A stretch of DNA of 64,000 nucleotides from Struthidea cinerea (lineage: Eukaryota > Chordata > Aves > Passeriformes > Corcoracidae). A program made the position numbers and the translations under genes. The first letter of the stretch is position 1. The number at the start of each line of letters is the position of its first letter. Shown one piece after another: positions 1-13,334 of the stretch. A model generated the notes under the pieces. That model did not search any database. It worked only from the letters and a program-made list of their open reading frames with translations, and was not told where the DNA came from. The stretch is taken from positions 544,728 through 608,727 of the forward strand of contig VZTI01004112.1 of the NCBI GenBank assembly GCA_013397865.1. The letters run 5' to 3'.

Positions 1-6
1 TCTTTC

Positions 7-32
7 TGTTTTGTTCTGTTCTGTTCTATTCT
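7..32. repeat. Short TGTTC pentamer repeat
   Basis: About five units of a TGTTC/TTCTG pentamer, the last with one substitution. It is cut close to the window edge, so its full length is unknown. It is a simple sequence repeat with no sign of function. Confidence 0.6.
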
Positions 33-3000
33 GCAGATGACAGGAAAGTTGAGCTTGGTAATGCAATAGCGTTGTTCAGGAAGGGGTTTAAGCATAGACA
101 TACATATTTTATACCATGTGTACAGCCTTTTGGATGGCAGTGAGTGTCTGAAATTCCTCTTTGGCCTTCAATGGAGCTTGCTACTTCCATGCATCCTGAA
201 GTGTCTTTTAGTGATACTGATACCCCTTGTGATAATATTAGAGAATGTGATTGATGGAGGGTTTTTCTTTTTAATTGCTATCTGTTTCAGGTTTTCTTCT
301 AAAACATTAGCATTCCCTACATTTTTTTGTCTTTCACTTCCTACTCTTCCCCAGTGCCTGTGCTGCCTGCCTGAGCGAGGAACACCTCCTTTCAACCTGA
401 CTTCCATTTCAACTCAGCAGGCACCGCAATCTTTTTCTTGGCTCCTGGTATCTCATCTAATCAAACACCATGCTTTTATGCTGGCTCCCTGCATCTGTAC
501 TAGGTATTTTGTTAGACTATCAGGCAGAACTGAAAGCTTCCAGCTTGCCTACCTTCTTGTCTGCCAAATTGGAGAGAGGGGAGGAGAGAAGGGAAGGGGG
601 TAGAGAGAGACAGTGAGAGCTCTTTAGTGTGAGTCATCTTAACTTCAGTCCTTTCCCTACTCCTGTGAAAGTGCTACTTGGTATCTCTAGTGTGCATGAA
701 GATTCATCACTTTGCCCTGAACAGAGAGAATTCCCAGACCCTTTGATAATATCCTGTTCTTAAACAGTGGATGTATCTTAATGGTGAATTGCAGGAAGTT
801 TAAAATAAAATGAAAAAGCCCTATCTCACTGAGCCAGTTAAGCCTTTCTGTATGTTAAGTATGTAACTCTTGCAGCTAACATCAAAACAATAGCAGAAAG
901 ACAGCTTCATCTCTAATAAAGCTTTCAAATTTAGTAAGGAAGTCTGGTGGTTTAGTAATACAGGGAAAGGATCACAATTTTCAACTGCATTTATGTTCCA
1001 CTTTTCACTACTGCATATTTAGTTTCAGTTACTGCACACTGAAACAACAAAAAGAGTTCTCACAATACTCTTATGGTTTGGGATCTCCTAAGTTGCATGA
1101 AATAAGTAAAAATGGTGATAAAGTCATGCCTGGCCAGGATCATTGATCTGCACTTGAATAATGCGATTGGTGGCCACTTAAGTAAAGATGAAATGAAGTG
1201 TGAGTTTTATGCTCATATTAAATGGTATCTGAACTAAAGTATGGGTTCAGCTCCAAAAAACAGCACAGAAACTAAATTATGAATGGGAAGAGATCATAAT
1301 TTGGTGCCCAGGTAGATTTGGTGGAGAGAACTAGGGGTTCTGCTGCACACCTTGCAGTTCTCCTCCTGCCTCCTTCCTCTTCATTGCCACTTTTCAGGGA
1401 AGCATTTATCTCCCCTTCTCACCATGGCTGCATCCGCTTTCTGTGCCTGCACACCAGAGGGAATTAGATGATTATCGGGAAGAATTACAGTCCAGAGCAG
1501 CCATTGCATGACGTACTCAAAAGCCACAAGAGACCATTTTCTGTCGGGTGTTGACATCTCAAATTCCTTACCCCACAGCTGCTGTTACATATAGCTAAAA
1601 TAAGACACAGATCAGTTCATAACACACATGAAAAGCTGCTGAAAATAGCTAACGTGCTTTGTGGTGACATACATCACTTGCTGATTTGTTTAAGAGGACA
1701 GGTCAACAACACAGGTTTGAATATCTGTTTCGGAATTTTGCTTTTGAAAAATTGGTTTTAAGAAGATAAAAAACATTTCTTGTAGTTTAAGTCTGTCTGA
1801 GTCTTTCAGGGTTCATGGAGAAATGCACGCTCCAATTTACATAATTCCCTGACCCTTTGATACCTACTTGTTCTGGTTGAAGTGAATAAGTCAAACTTTA
1901 ATGTGATTATGTGGCTGGATAATAACAGAGAGCTCTTCATCCAATTAAACAGCTCTGCAAGGTGTGTAGTATCTGATAAACCACAGACAATACAGAAAAG
2001 AAAGAAACCCTTGTTTTCTCTTTCCCCTTTTTTGTTCTCTGTCAGTTGGCCTTTGTTCCCTTTTATGTCATGGGATTAGGTTAAGCAGTTTATGCCCCTT
2101 GCTTATTTTTCCTAGGAAACCACTGCTTAATCCTTGTCTTTGAGCAAGTTCATCACTGCAATGGACTTTTGCTCTTCCTTTGTATCTACTGCAATATCTC
2201 AGGTCAGTCCTTTTTCCAGTTTCATTACATGGTGGCAAGTGCTGTCTTTCCTCAGCAACCTGGTAAAGCTGATTCTCCTCCTCTCACCCATGCATAAACC
2301 TGGGGTGTTTCAGGTAGAAGCAGTGAACCTGTGGCAGGGCAGAACAATGCAGAAAATGGTAAGGTAAGATGATAAAAACTGTAAATCCACATAAAAGTGG
2401 CCTTTGCCTGCCTATGGCAGCTACGAGCATATAGACACAATAACTTCACGATAGCTTCAGCCCAGATTGTATTTGCTGCAGATTTGATGTGACCAGGAGC
2501 AAACTTTATACTAATATACAGTCTTTCCTTAATGCAAGATCCACCACTTTGCACAAGATAATGAGACTTTATTTTTATGGACAAAAAAGGTGTCTCTGGC
2601 CTAAAAACATGATGTTTGCTTATGTACCAATCACCTTTTCCTCTCATGTGATCTCTGCTCATTTCTGTGAGCAGAATGTACCACAAACTTTTATGAATAT
2701 ATCTAGAGCTTTAAGAACTGCCATTTTCCCCGAAATTGAAGTGATTGTTGGTGTAGTGAAATCATCACCTTCATGTAGGCAGTACTAAAAAAAGATGGTG
2801 GGACTTTTTTACATCCTTTGTTCCAAGAAAGTGAGAAGTGATGAATCCTTAAAATCCAGAAACCTGGTTGCTTTAATAATAAGCCATTTTAAAGACAAAT
2901 GAAAACACTGATGTGCTTGAAGTCAATGACAGGACACTTAAAAAAAACATATCAGGAAAGAAGACTGTTGTGAGATACTTCTATCTCAGAATAGATAAAC

Positions 3001-6000
3001 TTGTTATATATATCTCACAAGAAATATAAATGTTATTTAAATCATTATTAGTGAGTCTGCAGAAGACATAACAAGTTGTAGTAAATCATGAGAACAGTCT
3101 CATGATACACAGTGATGTGAGGTACCAGCTTAGAAGTTGGTAGACTAACAGCCAGGGTAGTACAGTTGGTAGATCTGAAGATCATATCATCAGACTGTAT
3201 CCACAGGTAGACACTGATGTTCTTTATATTCCTGTTCTCTTCTTCTTTTTTTTTTCCCCTGTTAGTCAGTAAGGAGGAATAATGCCTTCATGGATAACCA
3301 CCTGTCTGAGAACTATGTTAAAGGCTTATTATGAAAAACTGATACTGTGTTGGGATATGTGGACAAGAGAATATTAAGTAAGAGGAAAATGACCTTGTCT
3401 GTAGTGAATCTTGTTTGTTTCAAAGGAATACTGAACACAGGGTGTTCAATCCAGATGTCAGGTGAGGGTGAATAAATAGAGGATCCGAAGGAGTGTTGGA
3501 TTCTCTGTTTGACATTGTTAAAATGAGATTTACATATATTTCTGTCTTTGAATTCAACCCTGTCATCTTTTATGTTAAGTATTAAACTGGATAGCCTTTT
3601 GTGTATTTAGGTGTCTTACTTTCCCCTGTTCTTTCCTTCTTTTACTTTGAAACCTTTACTTAGCCTTTTTACTGTTTCTCCCCTTGTAACTACAGGACTT
3701 GCAGCTCTTTCTGCACAGTAATATTTCATGCTGGAGTCTTCTCTGCTGCAGCTCTCAAACAACCCTGTGGAAATCACTGAATCTCGTTTAGGGGACAGAG
3801 GGTTAAGCATTGCCTTAGGTATGCCCACAGCACTTCCAGCTTTAAATAAAGATACGGTTTTAATCAAATCTTATGCTTCAGGGCTTTATGACTGTCTGTA
3901 AGAATGGAGAAGAATATTTTCTTTTTTCTCCCTCTTCTGTTTCCTTAAGAACAATTGACCATTTTTATTTTAAACTTTTGCTTAGCTTGTCTCCTGACTT
4001 CTCCAAAACTTATGAGGAGGGCCATTTGTTGAGGATGAAAATGGAAAGAGCAAGCAGAGGTTAGAATGAAAACGGGAAGCCTGTTCTGGAGGTAAATATA
4101 CTGATGAGCTTTCTTTGTGCACTTAAAGTCTAGCCAGTTTGGGGGAAAATACAGATTTTGCATCTCGGAAAAACAGCTGTTTGGATAGGTTTTGATTTTG
4201 GTTTTCAGTCAGTGGTGTGGATTATTATCTTCTTGGCATGGCTTCAGTTATGAGCTGAATTGTCTTCCCTGTCCTCTGCCTGTGGAGTGGAACTGTTTAT
4301 TCCCAGAAGGACAGAAATAATCCTTCTGTCCTTTAGCCTGACAGTGTAGTTCAATGACACATTTAATCAGGGGTACCTGTTTTCATGCAGCTAAGCATTG
4401 CATTGGTTTAAATGTACCTGAAAAGGTAACCTAAGTAGTAAAAGAGGAGAGAAATGTAAAAGCCTGTATTATTCAGGAAGTCAAAATAGATGATATAAAG
4501 GTCTGTTCTGTCTTTAAGTTCTGCGAAATAAAGAAACAGCAAGTCATACTTCAGGTTTTTTCAGTTTCCAAATATACCTAATTTTTTTCTTTAACCTTGA
4601 ACTGTTTAATTTATTATTTCTTTTTCAACATCACAGCTTGAAGCTATATGACTGGTTCTTTCTTTTTCAGTCTGTTCCTTTCACTAAGTGCATGTCCAGA
4701 TTACTCTTTCATGCCTCATTTGCTGTGGCTTGCTGTACAAAGATATCAAGTGTTTCGTTAGCTAGTTTACTCATCCTGCTGCACTGCAGGTTTTCTGAGG
4801 CTTTTCTCTGCACTGTCTCCCTGCATGCTTCCCTTTGTTCTGCTGCAGCGCCATGGATGCTGTCTTGACTGAGCACCAGCCCTACAAATCGTTTTGATCT
4901 CTCCATTTAGCCCTGGTATGTTAAAAGTGATGTTGTTTAAAAATAAATGTATGGAATAGAGCTGTAATTTCTTTTTGGTACAAAGACAAGGCAGATGAAG
5001 GCTGAGCATTGGGATTACATGCCTTTACCCCACGGAGGTGTGTGATGTTGTATGTGTGAGGTGCCAGGAGAGGAGCCAGACTGTGGCCAGTGCGGAGCAG
5101 CAATCCGTGCACTTGGGCCCCTGGTTCCAGTGAGATAAGGGATCCCTGGGCTATGCCTCACTCTTTGCTATTACTGGTTTAATGTAGACTCTTAGCTTTT
5201 AAATGCTTAAAGCTAAAAATGTGCTTCACCTCAGTTGCTTAGGTGTGACACAGAGGCCTGAGGTAATGCTTTCCTTCTGTGCTGAAGCTGAGCTCAGTGT
5301 GAATGCTTCAGGATCATCTCCTTGAAACCTTGTTTTGAATTTTGATGCAGCTTATGACATCTTTCCCTTAGGGTTGCTCTCTTTAACTACCACTTCCTTT
5401 TAGAATTACTTTGAGTCCCTCTCGTTGCTATACAGCTGAGGAAAGTCCCCAGGAGATGGGTAAACTCTGCACTTGCAGAAAGGGATGCATCTGCTGGAGC
5501 AAACACTGTGAAAGCCAGATGGGACACCATCAACATGCCCTGCACCAATGTCTCTGTTGTGGGGCTTTATGGAAGGCCAGTCTGCTTGTTTAGTCTCTCC
5601 ATGATTTCGTGTAGTGTTGTATAACAGAGCTATTCTCATCCCCATTTCCAGATTTTTCAGTTTCTGGTATTTCAGCACTTAAAAGGAAAGTCTCCTGTCA
5701 TTTGGAGATCTTACATCCATGGAAAGTCATATTACATCTGCACTAGGTTGGCCTTAATCTAGTTTTGGCAACTATTATAGATGTATAAATCCTGACATTT
5801 CCCACTGTTTAAGAAACAAAACAAACTAGTGTTTGGTTCAAATGGCAAGAGTGGGCATGTTTCTACATGCAAAATGAATCACCAGAATCTATCAACCAGT
5901 CAAGTATTGTATATTTTTTTCCTAAAGTCAAATTACCTTCCAGCATGATGGAAAAACCCTTATACTTTAGAGAAGTCCAGATGCTTAATTTCCAGTAACT

Positions 6001-6345
6001 TCATTCCCTCTCCAGTATGCTTTTTTTGCTAAAGTTCTTTTAAAATTAATTGGGAGTTAGCTGCTGTTACATGTGTGGGTGGAGAATCAACCCTTAGCTC
6101 AACAGAAAAAAAATAAAACAGATGTAAATCAGACAAAATTTTTATTTTTAGTAAACTTTAGTGTGCGTGCAGAGATGGGGAATATAAGGCACATATTTTC
6201 AGTTATCTAACCTGATTTTAAATTGTACAGATTGAAGTCAGGGGCGTTTATATCTTTGTCTTTGGTATTTTTAGGATACTTATTCCAGCTGACAGCTAAA
6301 GGCAAAAAAACCCCTTCTAGCAGCCTGTTCCAAAAAATGTGAGGT
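33..6345. other. Non-coding stretch, nothing recognised
   Basis: AT-rich DNA without a recognisable gene or transposon. Open frames exist at 118-603 (+, 161 codons) and 2252-2686 (-, 144 codons). Their translations show no domain, low-complexity hydrophobic runs typical of T-rich DNA, and no coding-like codon pattern. The part around 5010-5150 is somewhat more GC-rich but has no CpG cluster. Short coding exons cannot be ruled out by eye. Confidence 0.6.
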
Positions 6346-6418
6346 TCTGTATTCAATTGTTTAATTAAAACTAAACTTTCATTTTAAAAATGAAAGAAAA
6401 CACTCAGTAAAACAATTT
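6346..6418. repeat. Imperfect inverted repeat with perfect 9-bp core
   Basis: CTTTCATTT (6376-6384) and AAATGAAAG (6388-6396) form a perfect 9-bp inverted repeat around a 3-bp loop. Thirteen bases further out on each side, AATTGTTT on the left is matched by AAACAATT on the right, so the symmetry continues after an unpaired interval of equal length. This could be the core of a small hairpin-type (MITE-like) element or a chance palindrome in AT-rich DNA. No target-site duplication was found. Confidence 0.35.
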
Positions 6419-9400
6419 AGTTCTTGGAGAAGACGATTATTTAATCTCAGAAATTTCCTTGTTGGTTATCTTTATTACTTGAATACAATAAACTTTGTGT
6501 TTGCTTTAATTAAAAAATCCTTGCTAAAACAATGAATAACCTATTTTTCCTTTATTTGGGAAGCAATATATTCCATTTAGTTGATTTCTAAGGTGATAAT
6601 CCTCTTGAATTATTGGATTTTAAGTGGCTTCTTATTGAATTTCTTCCTCTGAAATCCTGCTGGCCCTCAGGCCTTTTTGTCCCTGAGTTCTGGGTACAAT
6701 GGGGTTTCCACAGACAAAAATAAACCCCTCTGTGCAGTAGATGAGATCCTGATGACTTTCAATGTCTTCCCTGCCCTGTGCTTTGCAGGGAGGGAAAGCT
6801 TGCTGCTACCTGTCTAAACTGGACAAATTAATGAGAGGAATGTATTGTGGTCCAAGGTGGGATTAATGTTTCTGTTCAGTGACTGTGCAGAGATTAAGGT
6901 GTTTCTCCATCATTGTGGCTTCAGCAGATCCACACCTGGCAGAGGAAGACGCAAGACTGCCAGTAAACCCAGAAGGCTCTGGGAAATCCCTGAGCTTCCC
7001 TGGTGTTACACAAAGCTTTGGGGTATCTGCCATGGCTTTGGACTAGAGTTTTGAAACCACTTCCTCATAGACATTCCCCAATAGTTTTCTGCCATCAAGG
7101 AAATATATTGCCCTTGTAGAACAGGTTATTCCAAGGAATAGGATTAGGAAGCCTTCTTTCTCTGGGTATGGGGATTCTTTATCTCTCATAATCTTTCCCC
7201 GAGGCTGCTGGAAGACAAGGATCAAGATGCTAGCAAAAGTGTAGGAGGTACATAAGCAACTTTCCATTCAGTTCTGAAGTAAACAGGGAGGTAGTCATCG
7301 TCACAGGACACAGGGTGACATGAAGCCTTCAGGCTGTGAAACCCTACGCTCTCTTCAGAATAGCTTTTTAAAAACCTGATTCCATCCTAGATGGAAAATA
7401 CAGGCAAGTTTTACTTGGGCTTGCCACAGTTCCAAATATGTAATTGCTTTCCCACTTGCTTTTGGAGACTAATATTTCTTATTGTCCCTGTGGTTTTTTT
7501 GGGATGGTCTTTGTGATACAACACTACAACACTGTTCTTCCCAGTTCTGAGCATATTGCATATCTGGTCTGGCAAATGGGAGGAAACTCAGCTCTCTGGT
7601 AGGATGATCTCAGAAAATGTATGCAGGGGGCCGCTGCAAACATCAATTAAGTGGCTGTTCTCTGCAGACTGCACTCCTCCTGCTGTGAACTACATAGGAA
7701 TTACATGAGACTTGTCCCAGGATGGCAAACTGCAGGCATGTGCTCTGCCCTGGGATGTGGCAGGGAGGACCCTGGGCTTTTGTAAGCAGAACTTGCTCCA
7801 GGATCAGGAAAGGGAGATGTGGTAGCTCTGGCTCTCTGCTGTAGCTAAGGACTCCTCTGAGCTATGGGAATGCATGCCTCCTTCAGCTGGCACTGCTTCA
7901 GGAACTTCCGTGAGCCTCTCCATTTTTCCACATAATTGTGTTCAGAGAAATGGTTCATAAAGGAAAGATGCCTATCAGAAAGGATGAAGGGCAGACCCAT
8001 GGCCACACAGAGAAGGCAAGATGAAATTCTGATCCTTGTTGTTATAGCAATTTTGACAGTTCTCTGATTTATGATGATGTAAAATCAGTGTAATTGCTGT
8101 ACCCTTAGGGGGCCTATAGTTTCTTCTGATGTGGAAAAAGGAATTTATGTTATATATGAGTAATCAAAGATGCTACTCTGACTCTGTGACTATTTTAACA
8201 TCTGATAGATTGTCATCTCTGCCTTGTATAAACTTCCATGACTGCTTCTTCCTCCTATCATCCCTTCTGGATTACGAGTGAGCCTGTTATCCCACAACCG
8301 ACATTTGTTTCTTTCCCTTCCACCCTGGCTCCCAAAAGGATGGCAGAACCTTCAGGATGGCAGAAAAAATATGTGTTAAGGGGCTAGACCAGCAAGGAAT
8401 TTTTGTTGGACATTCCTGACTTGTCAAGGCTATGACAATACTCTGGAGACACGTATCTACAATGGATATTCCAGCATCAGAAGCTTTTGTATTTGTTGAC
8501 AGAGACTGTTTGAAAAATTTTAAAACAGAATGATTGGTTTGGTTGGTACTTTCATGTGAGTATGTAACCTCAAAATGTTGATCTTCACTAAAAGGTGGGG
8601 CAAAAAAGCAAATGTCAAGACTGAAAACAAAGAGCTTGTTATTGAAAAAAATTCTGAATCGCCCTGATTCAAGTAATTTTCAGAGGAACAGCTTGCAAAA
8701 CAATAACAAAATTTCAATTTTTTGTTTCACTTTGTATCAGAAAAAACTTCAAAAACTGAAAAATTCTCCCAGAACAGGAAGATTCATTCCCAAAAGTCTA
8801 CCACAACCACTCTTCTGGAGCTAAGAATTGCAGCAGGCATCTGTGAAAAGAAGTTCAGTGAGGACCAGAGCGCATAGAGTGTTCTAAATACTGTTAGTGC
8901 AATAGCAGGAGAGCCTGCCTTCTCCAACCTGTCCAGTGTAAATAATGGATTCCTACTTTGACATGAAGCCTGCAATCCAAAACTGAAGTGTTTAAAAAGG
9001 ATGTGTTGCTAACACTGGGTTTTGAGTAGGGCAGCTGCTGGTCCTGCGCCTAAAAAGAAAATCTTTCTCTTCCCTGCCTGATCACTTTCCATACCTAAAT
9101 AATTAATCCATGGCATAGAGAAATGGTATCCTTTTATGAGCTGTTCTTTGCTACCTTGGTTTTTTCTTTTTTGTGTGTTCCTTGGCCTCTCTGAGGTCTC
9201 TGTGAGTGGCTTACTATATGTGTTTTTGCAATCATTTTCTGCTCTGCTTATCTGATTGGGTTCGTTTTGAGCTATTTGTAGACAGTACAAAAAGAGACCA
9301 GATTAAAATCAATGCAGACATTGTGTTCCCACACATGCCCTGTATTCCTAGGTATTAGAAATGGGAATGAGTCATCCAGCAATACAGTTAAGTAGTGACA

Positions 9401-10327
9401 AATGGTTGTCTAAATCTCTGATAAGTAAAATCTCTTTGACTTATTGCATATTTTCTGTCTCCACATGCTGCTAGTATAAATCTAAGACAAAAATCTACTC
9501 TTGGCCTCCCCAAGGACAGAACTTGCTGTCTTTGTTCAGGTATATTTTCCAGTGAGATGTGTGGGAGTTTTGGGGACTAGAGCACTGAGACTAAATTTAT
9601 GTTTTGGGACAGAGAAAAATAAATCCTCCCTTATAGACAACATTTGTCTGTAACAAGGGAAATGCACATGTGTCTCTGCAGCCAGAGAACAAAGATATTT
9701 TTAAATCTTTGTTTGGTAATGCTGCTTCTTTCCAGCTCAAGGGATGTCTCACTTTCTAAATCATGCTGGTTTTAGCTGTTAAAAGCTAACAGTGGAATGA
9801 ATAAAAGTGGTGATTATGATAGAAAGGATAGTAAAATATCACCTGAAGACAACTTAATGTTTTATCTGCAGTGTTTGTTTTAATCATATTCCTTGAGAAT
9901 TGGGTTGGTTTAGCTGCAGGGTTGTAGTTAAAGTCTTTTTACAACCGTGGAAGGACAATCTACTAGATATACTACTTATGTGAAGGCTCGTATAGGAGTT
10001 TATTCTTAAAGCTTAAGTGAGAAACAGTCACACAAAGTGATTATTTCAGAAGAGTAGAAGAACCCACTGAAGAAATTACCGCAATTATTTATTTGCCATT
10101 AACACATCTACTCCAGTCAAAGGTAAATTCACTTGTTACTGTTGGAAGGAGGATGGAGCTGGCTCCTCCTGGCTTTTCACAAGTGTCTTAGAATCCCTCT
10201 TAAGGACTGAAAAGGAGTACATTGCTGAGTTGAAAGCCATCTAAGTTTGCCTTCTAATTGCATAGTGTTTAATTCTCAATACATGGAACTTTGCACCCAT
10301 GTTCTCACCCGCTGCAAGGTCCTGGCA
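6419..10327. other. Non-coding stretch, nothing recognised
   Basis: No gene or classified repeat was seen. The longest frames (for example 9009-9290 minus, 93 codons) look random. The GC content rises modestly around 7620-7910, where a CTCF-like core occurs at 7621-7637. The rest is AT-rich with no tandem structure. Confidence 0.55.
7621..7637 (+). promoter_or_regulatory. CTCF-like motif (weak)
   Basis: ATGCAGGGGGCCGCTGC resembles the CTCF core with its GCAGGGGGC centre and GCTG-like end, but has an extra C before the CGCT part. It is a motif match only. One such match is expected by chance in tens of kilobases. Confidence 0.15.
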
Positions 10328-10364
10328 TTTTTTTTTTTTTTTTCCTTTCTCTCACTCTTTTTCA
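10328..10364. repeat. T16 run followed by a pyrimidine tract
   Basis: Sixteen consecutive T (10328-10343) lead into a CT-rich tract ending in TTTTTC. Read on the minus strand it is a poly-A-like run, but no gene-like sequence or target-site duplication flanks it, so it is recorded as low-complexity sequence only. Confidence 0.6.
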
Positions 10365-11060
10365 AAATACATGTGTGAGAGACATTTGGATTTCTTAAGG
10401 TTGTCTGGAGCTGGACATTAAAAGAGTGTAGGCAGTAAACGTGCAAACGTACCCTCCCAAGTCTTCCACAGACATCACTGTCACAGCCCTCTTGTTCCAT
10501 ATCTGGGGTGCTCAGGAGCAGCAGCAGCAAAGTGAGTAATGAATGGCTCTGATGACAGTATGTGGGAATTCAGCTGAAGCTTTTTTCCTGCATTTGCATT
10601 TGCAACATAAAATATGAATGCAAGCAGTAAAAGATGCAAAAATAAACTCTCACCCTCTCCTTCCTGAATTCACAGTTTGCATGAGTAACCCCCTGTCACA
10701 TCTCCTTTTAAAGACTCCCCACCTTTTCACCCTCAGGACCTGCCCACAGCTTTTCCCACTCCTGGGCATAAAGTGCACTTCTTCTTCTCCCAGAGGTAGC
10801 CCTGGGCTATGGCATCCTGTGTGCCTACTGTCCTGAGTGCAAGTCATATTTCTTTGACTTCTCTAACAAACAAATAGCACAGCCATTTAGATTTTATTAA
10901 AAATAAATTCCAAAAGAAAAAAACTCTGCTGAACACACATCTTCCCTTGAGGAGAGAAACAGAGCACAAACATTTGACAGATGTTGGACACATTGTTTAG
11001 TGCATTACTAGAAGGCACTGAGACACTGTGATAACAGCAGCAGCCTTAGAACTGGTGCGA

Positions 11061-11105
11061 ATGGAGCAAAGACTTGGTGTAAAGAATGGAGTAAAGGCTT
11101 GGTGG
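11061..11105. repeat. Two-copy imperfect tandem repeat, about 25 bp
   Basis: ATGGAGCAAAGACTTGGTGT is followed 25 bp later by ATGGAGTAAAGGCTTGGTGG, differing at three of 20 positions. This is an old local duplication with no evidence of function. Confidence 0.55.
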
Positions 11106-12312
11106 GATATTTAGTCTACTACATTTTGCTATTATCTCACTATCCAGTCCTTGAAGAAATTTATGGAAAGTTATGAAGAGAATAAATCATATTAATATAA
11201 TTGATTTTGTCCTAAACATTCTGCAAAGGTTGTTGCAAACTGAGCTATGTTCTTGTTTCAACCCTTCTTTACTTTGCTTTTAAAGACTTGATTAGGGGTT
11301 GTTTTATAAACTCCCTGCCTGAGTAGCATACCATCCCCTGTATGTAATGTCCTTTGCTTCCCAACCATTCATACTCAGTATAAGTGGTCAAGTGGAACTG
11401 ACCCTTGTGTACTAAAATAGCCTAAGTTTTAAGTTCAGCTTCAGGAAATCTGGTCTTTTAGAACAAATACACAGTAGATGCTGAAATGCTTTAAAGCCAT
11501 TATTTGTCTGCCCAAAAAAAACTCTCTGAAAACAGTCTCACACTTTCATATTGAGCTGTGGCTTAACTTTTCCTTTTTTGCATTCTACATTAATTTATTT
11601 GATTTTTCAATGCTCATGTCAACGTTGTGAAATCTAAGCACTTTGGCAAGACTTGATACATGCATCTTCCCTCCTTGAATAAGCCGTGTGCGGCCCTGGA
11701 AAAGATTTCTTCTGGGTCAAGAGAAAAAAATAAAATAATTGGACACTGTATTGGGTCAGGAAAAGATAACTAATGGGTCAACTATTTATATACAGTGAAG
11801 CAGATCCAGAAATTAGAAGCATCGTGAGAAAAAATAATCTGGAACAAGGTCAGAGAAGGTATTTGACAGTGGACCTGTTGTACTTCTAGTGTTCAGATAC
11901 TTTAACGTGCATAACCTAAATTAGTTACTGTTGCTATCCAAAACTTTTTCCCACCTCAGTTAAATTCAACTAATTCAACTTTCCAGGCATCCATTTTTCC
12001 AGATGTAGAAAAAAAATCTTGCATTTTTTGTGTTCCATGAATACTTCAGCATGCAAGTACTCAGAGCTTTACTTCACAGAGCAGTATTACAAAATTGAAA
12101 CTCTTTCGCTGGTTCATATGCTAACATATGATCCATCTTAAACCAGGTCAGAGAACAATGTCTCAAATATGTAACAGAGGTCTTGAAACCTTCATAAACA
12201 GGAACACTGTAAGGGTGACAGAGAAAGCCTCTGAAATTCTGTTCTTTAACTGAGATTATTTTAGATATGTTCACTCAATATGATTCTAAAGCAAGTTGTC
12301 AGAGTACAGGAA

Positions 12313-12338
12313 ATATATATATATGTGTATATATATAT
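12313..12338. repeat. AT microsatellite with GTGT interruption
   Basis: A run of alternating AT is interrupted once by a GTGT step near its middle, which makes the tract nearly self-complementary. Short and probably length-variable. Confidence 0.7.
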
Positions 12339-13269
12339 CTCCATCAAAAATGGCCAATTATCTGAGTGATTCTTCCACTACATATCTTGAGAATTCTTGA
12401 GAGATTAAAACCAAAAAAAAAGTTCTTGTTGCTTCTTTCCCAGAGTTTACGTAACCCAAAGTAATTCCTCAGCTTGTTTTCCTTACTAACTCTTACTTCT
12501 CATGCTAGGATTATTCCTGTGATTTGGAAAGACGGTATGTAACAGCATCTCTTGCTGACATCTGTTGCAACAGTAGTTCTGCTAGAATGCTGTAATGAAT
12601 TCAAGGAAAACTTCTTGTGCTGATTGCAAGGTATCTTGTGATTGCAGAGATACTACTTCTCTTTTGTGGCTTACCTTGTGATTTAGTAGGGATTTTAAAG
12701 CAAGGCTACTTGTTAAGGCCTATAATCAGCCCTGCTTCTTGAGAAGTTAGGTGCCTCCAAGACTACTTTCACATTTCTTGTGTTCAAGTGAAATACTTTG
12801 CAGATCATCACAATAATGAGTGAACAGACCCTGTTCATCATGCTCTGCCAGGAGAGCCAACGTGAAATTCGCAGTTTAGCTGCTGCCTTTACTGCCAGAC
12901 TGTCTTCACCAGAATACCTTCTTAAACCTGATCTATCAAACAACTCCTATGCTTTATGCTGAGATACCCAAAGAAGAGAGCTGTCAAGAAGTGTTTTTGA
13001 GGACTGCCAAGAAAATCTCGGCCATTAAGTGCAGCTTTATTAAAAAGGGTGAGTGTCTGGCCTTGTTGACCTTTAGCTTCCACTTTGCAACTTGTTAGCA
13101 TCACTTACCACTCAGATGAGTATGATTATAGTCTCCTTCTCTGAAGGATCCTGTGTATTTTGAAAGGCTTTAAAACCTATAAATGCCAACTGTTGGTTTT
13201 GATTTACAGCTTTGCCTTCCTTCTCAGACTGTTTGCTGAATCCCTCACTGATGGCATTTAACCATCACT

Positions 13270-13334
13270 TTCATGGTTTCCATATTCATGGTTTCCATTT
13301 TCATGGTTTCCATTTTCATGGTTTCCATTTCCAT
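13270..13334. repeat. 15-bp tandem array, about 4.3 copies
   Basis: The unit TTCATGGTTTCCATT is repeated about four times, the first copy differing slightly (CATAT) and the last degenerating into TCCATGGAAAT. Each unit contains ATGG-TTT-CCAT, a small inverted repeat, so the array is a run of potential mini-hairpins. High identity between the middle copies suggests recent expansion. Confidence 0.85.

Larger units (their letters stand above)
10365..13269. other. Non-coding stretch with small repeats
   Basis: AT-rich sequence with no gene recognised. It contains a two-copy imperfect repeat at 11061-11105 and an AT dinucleotide run at 12313-12338. Open frames are below 90 codons and have no recognisable content. 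Confidence 0.55.

Noticed and set aside
118..603. 161-codon open frame, the longest in the window
   Set aside because: Hydrophobic, Cys/Leu/Phe-rich translation of T-rich DNA, no domain or homologue recognised, no promoter or splice context.
5411..5593. Cys/His-rich 60-codon frame that looks like a zinc-binding segment
   Set aside because: Cys and His spacing fits no zinc-finger class, and the opposite strand is open as well.
10328..10343. T16 and other long T or A runs (18477, 22492, 27101) as tails of processed pseudogenes
   Set aside because: No gene-like sequence or flanking direct repeats next to any of them, and retropseudogenes are rare in birds because CR1 does not readily mobilise poly-A RNAs.
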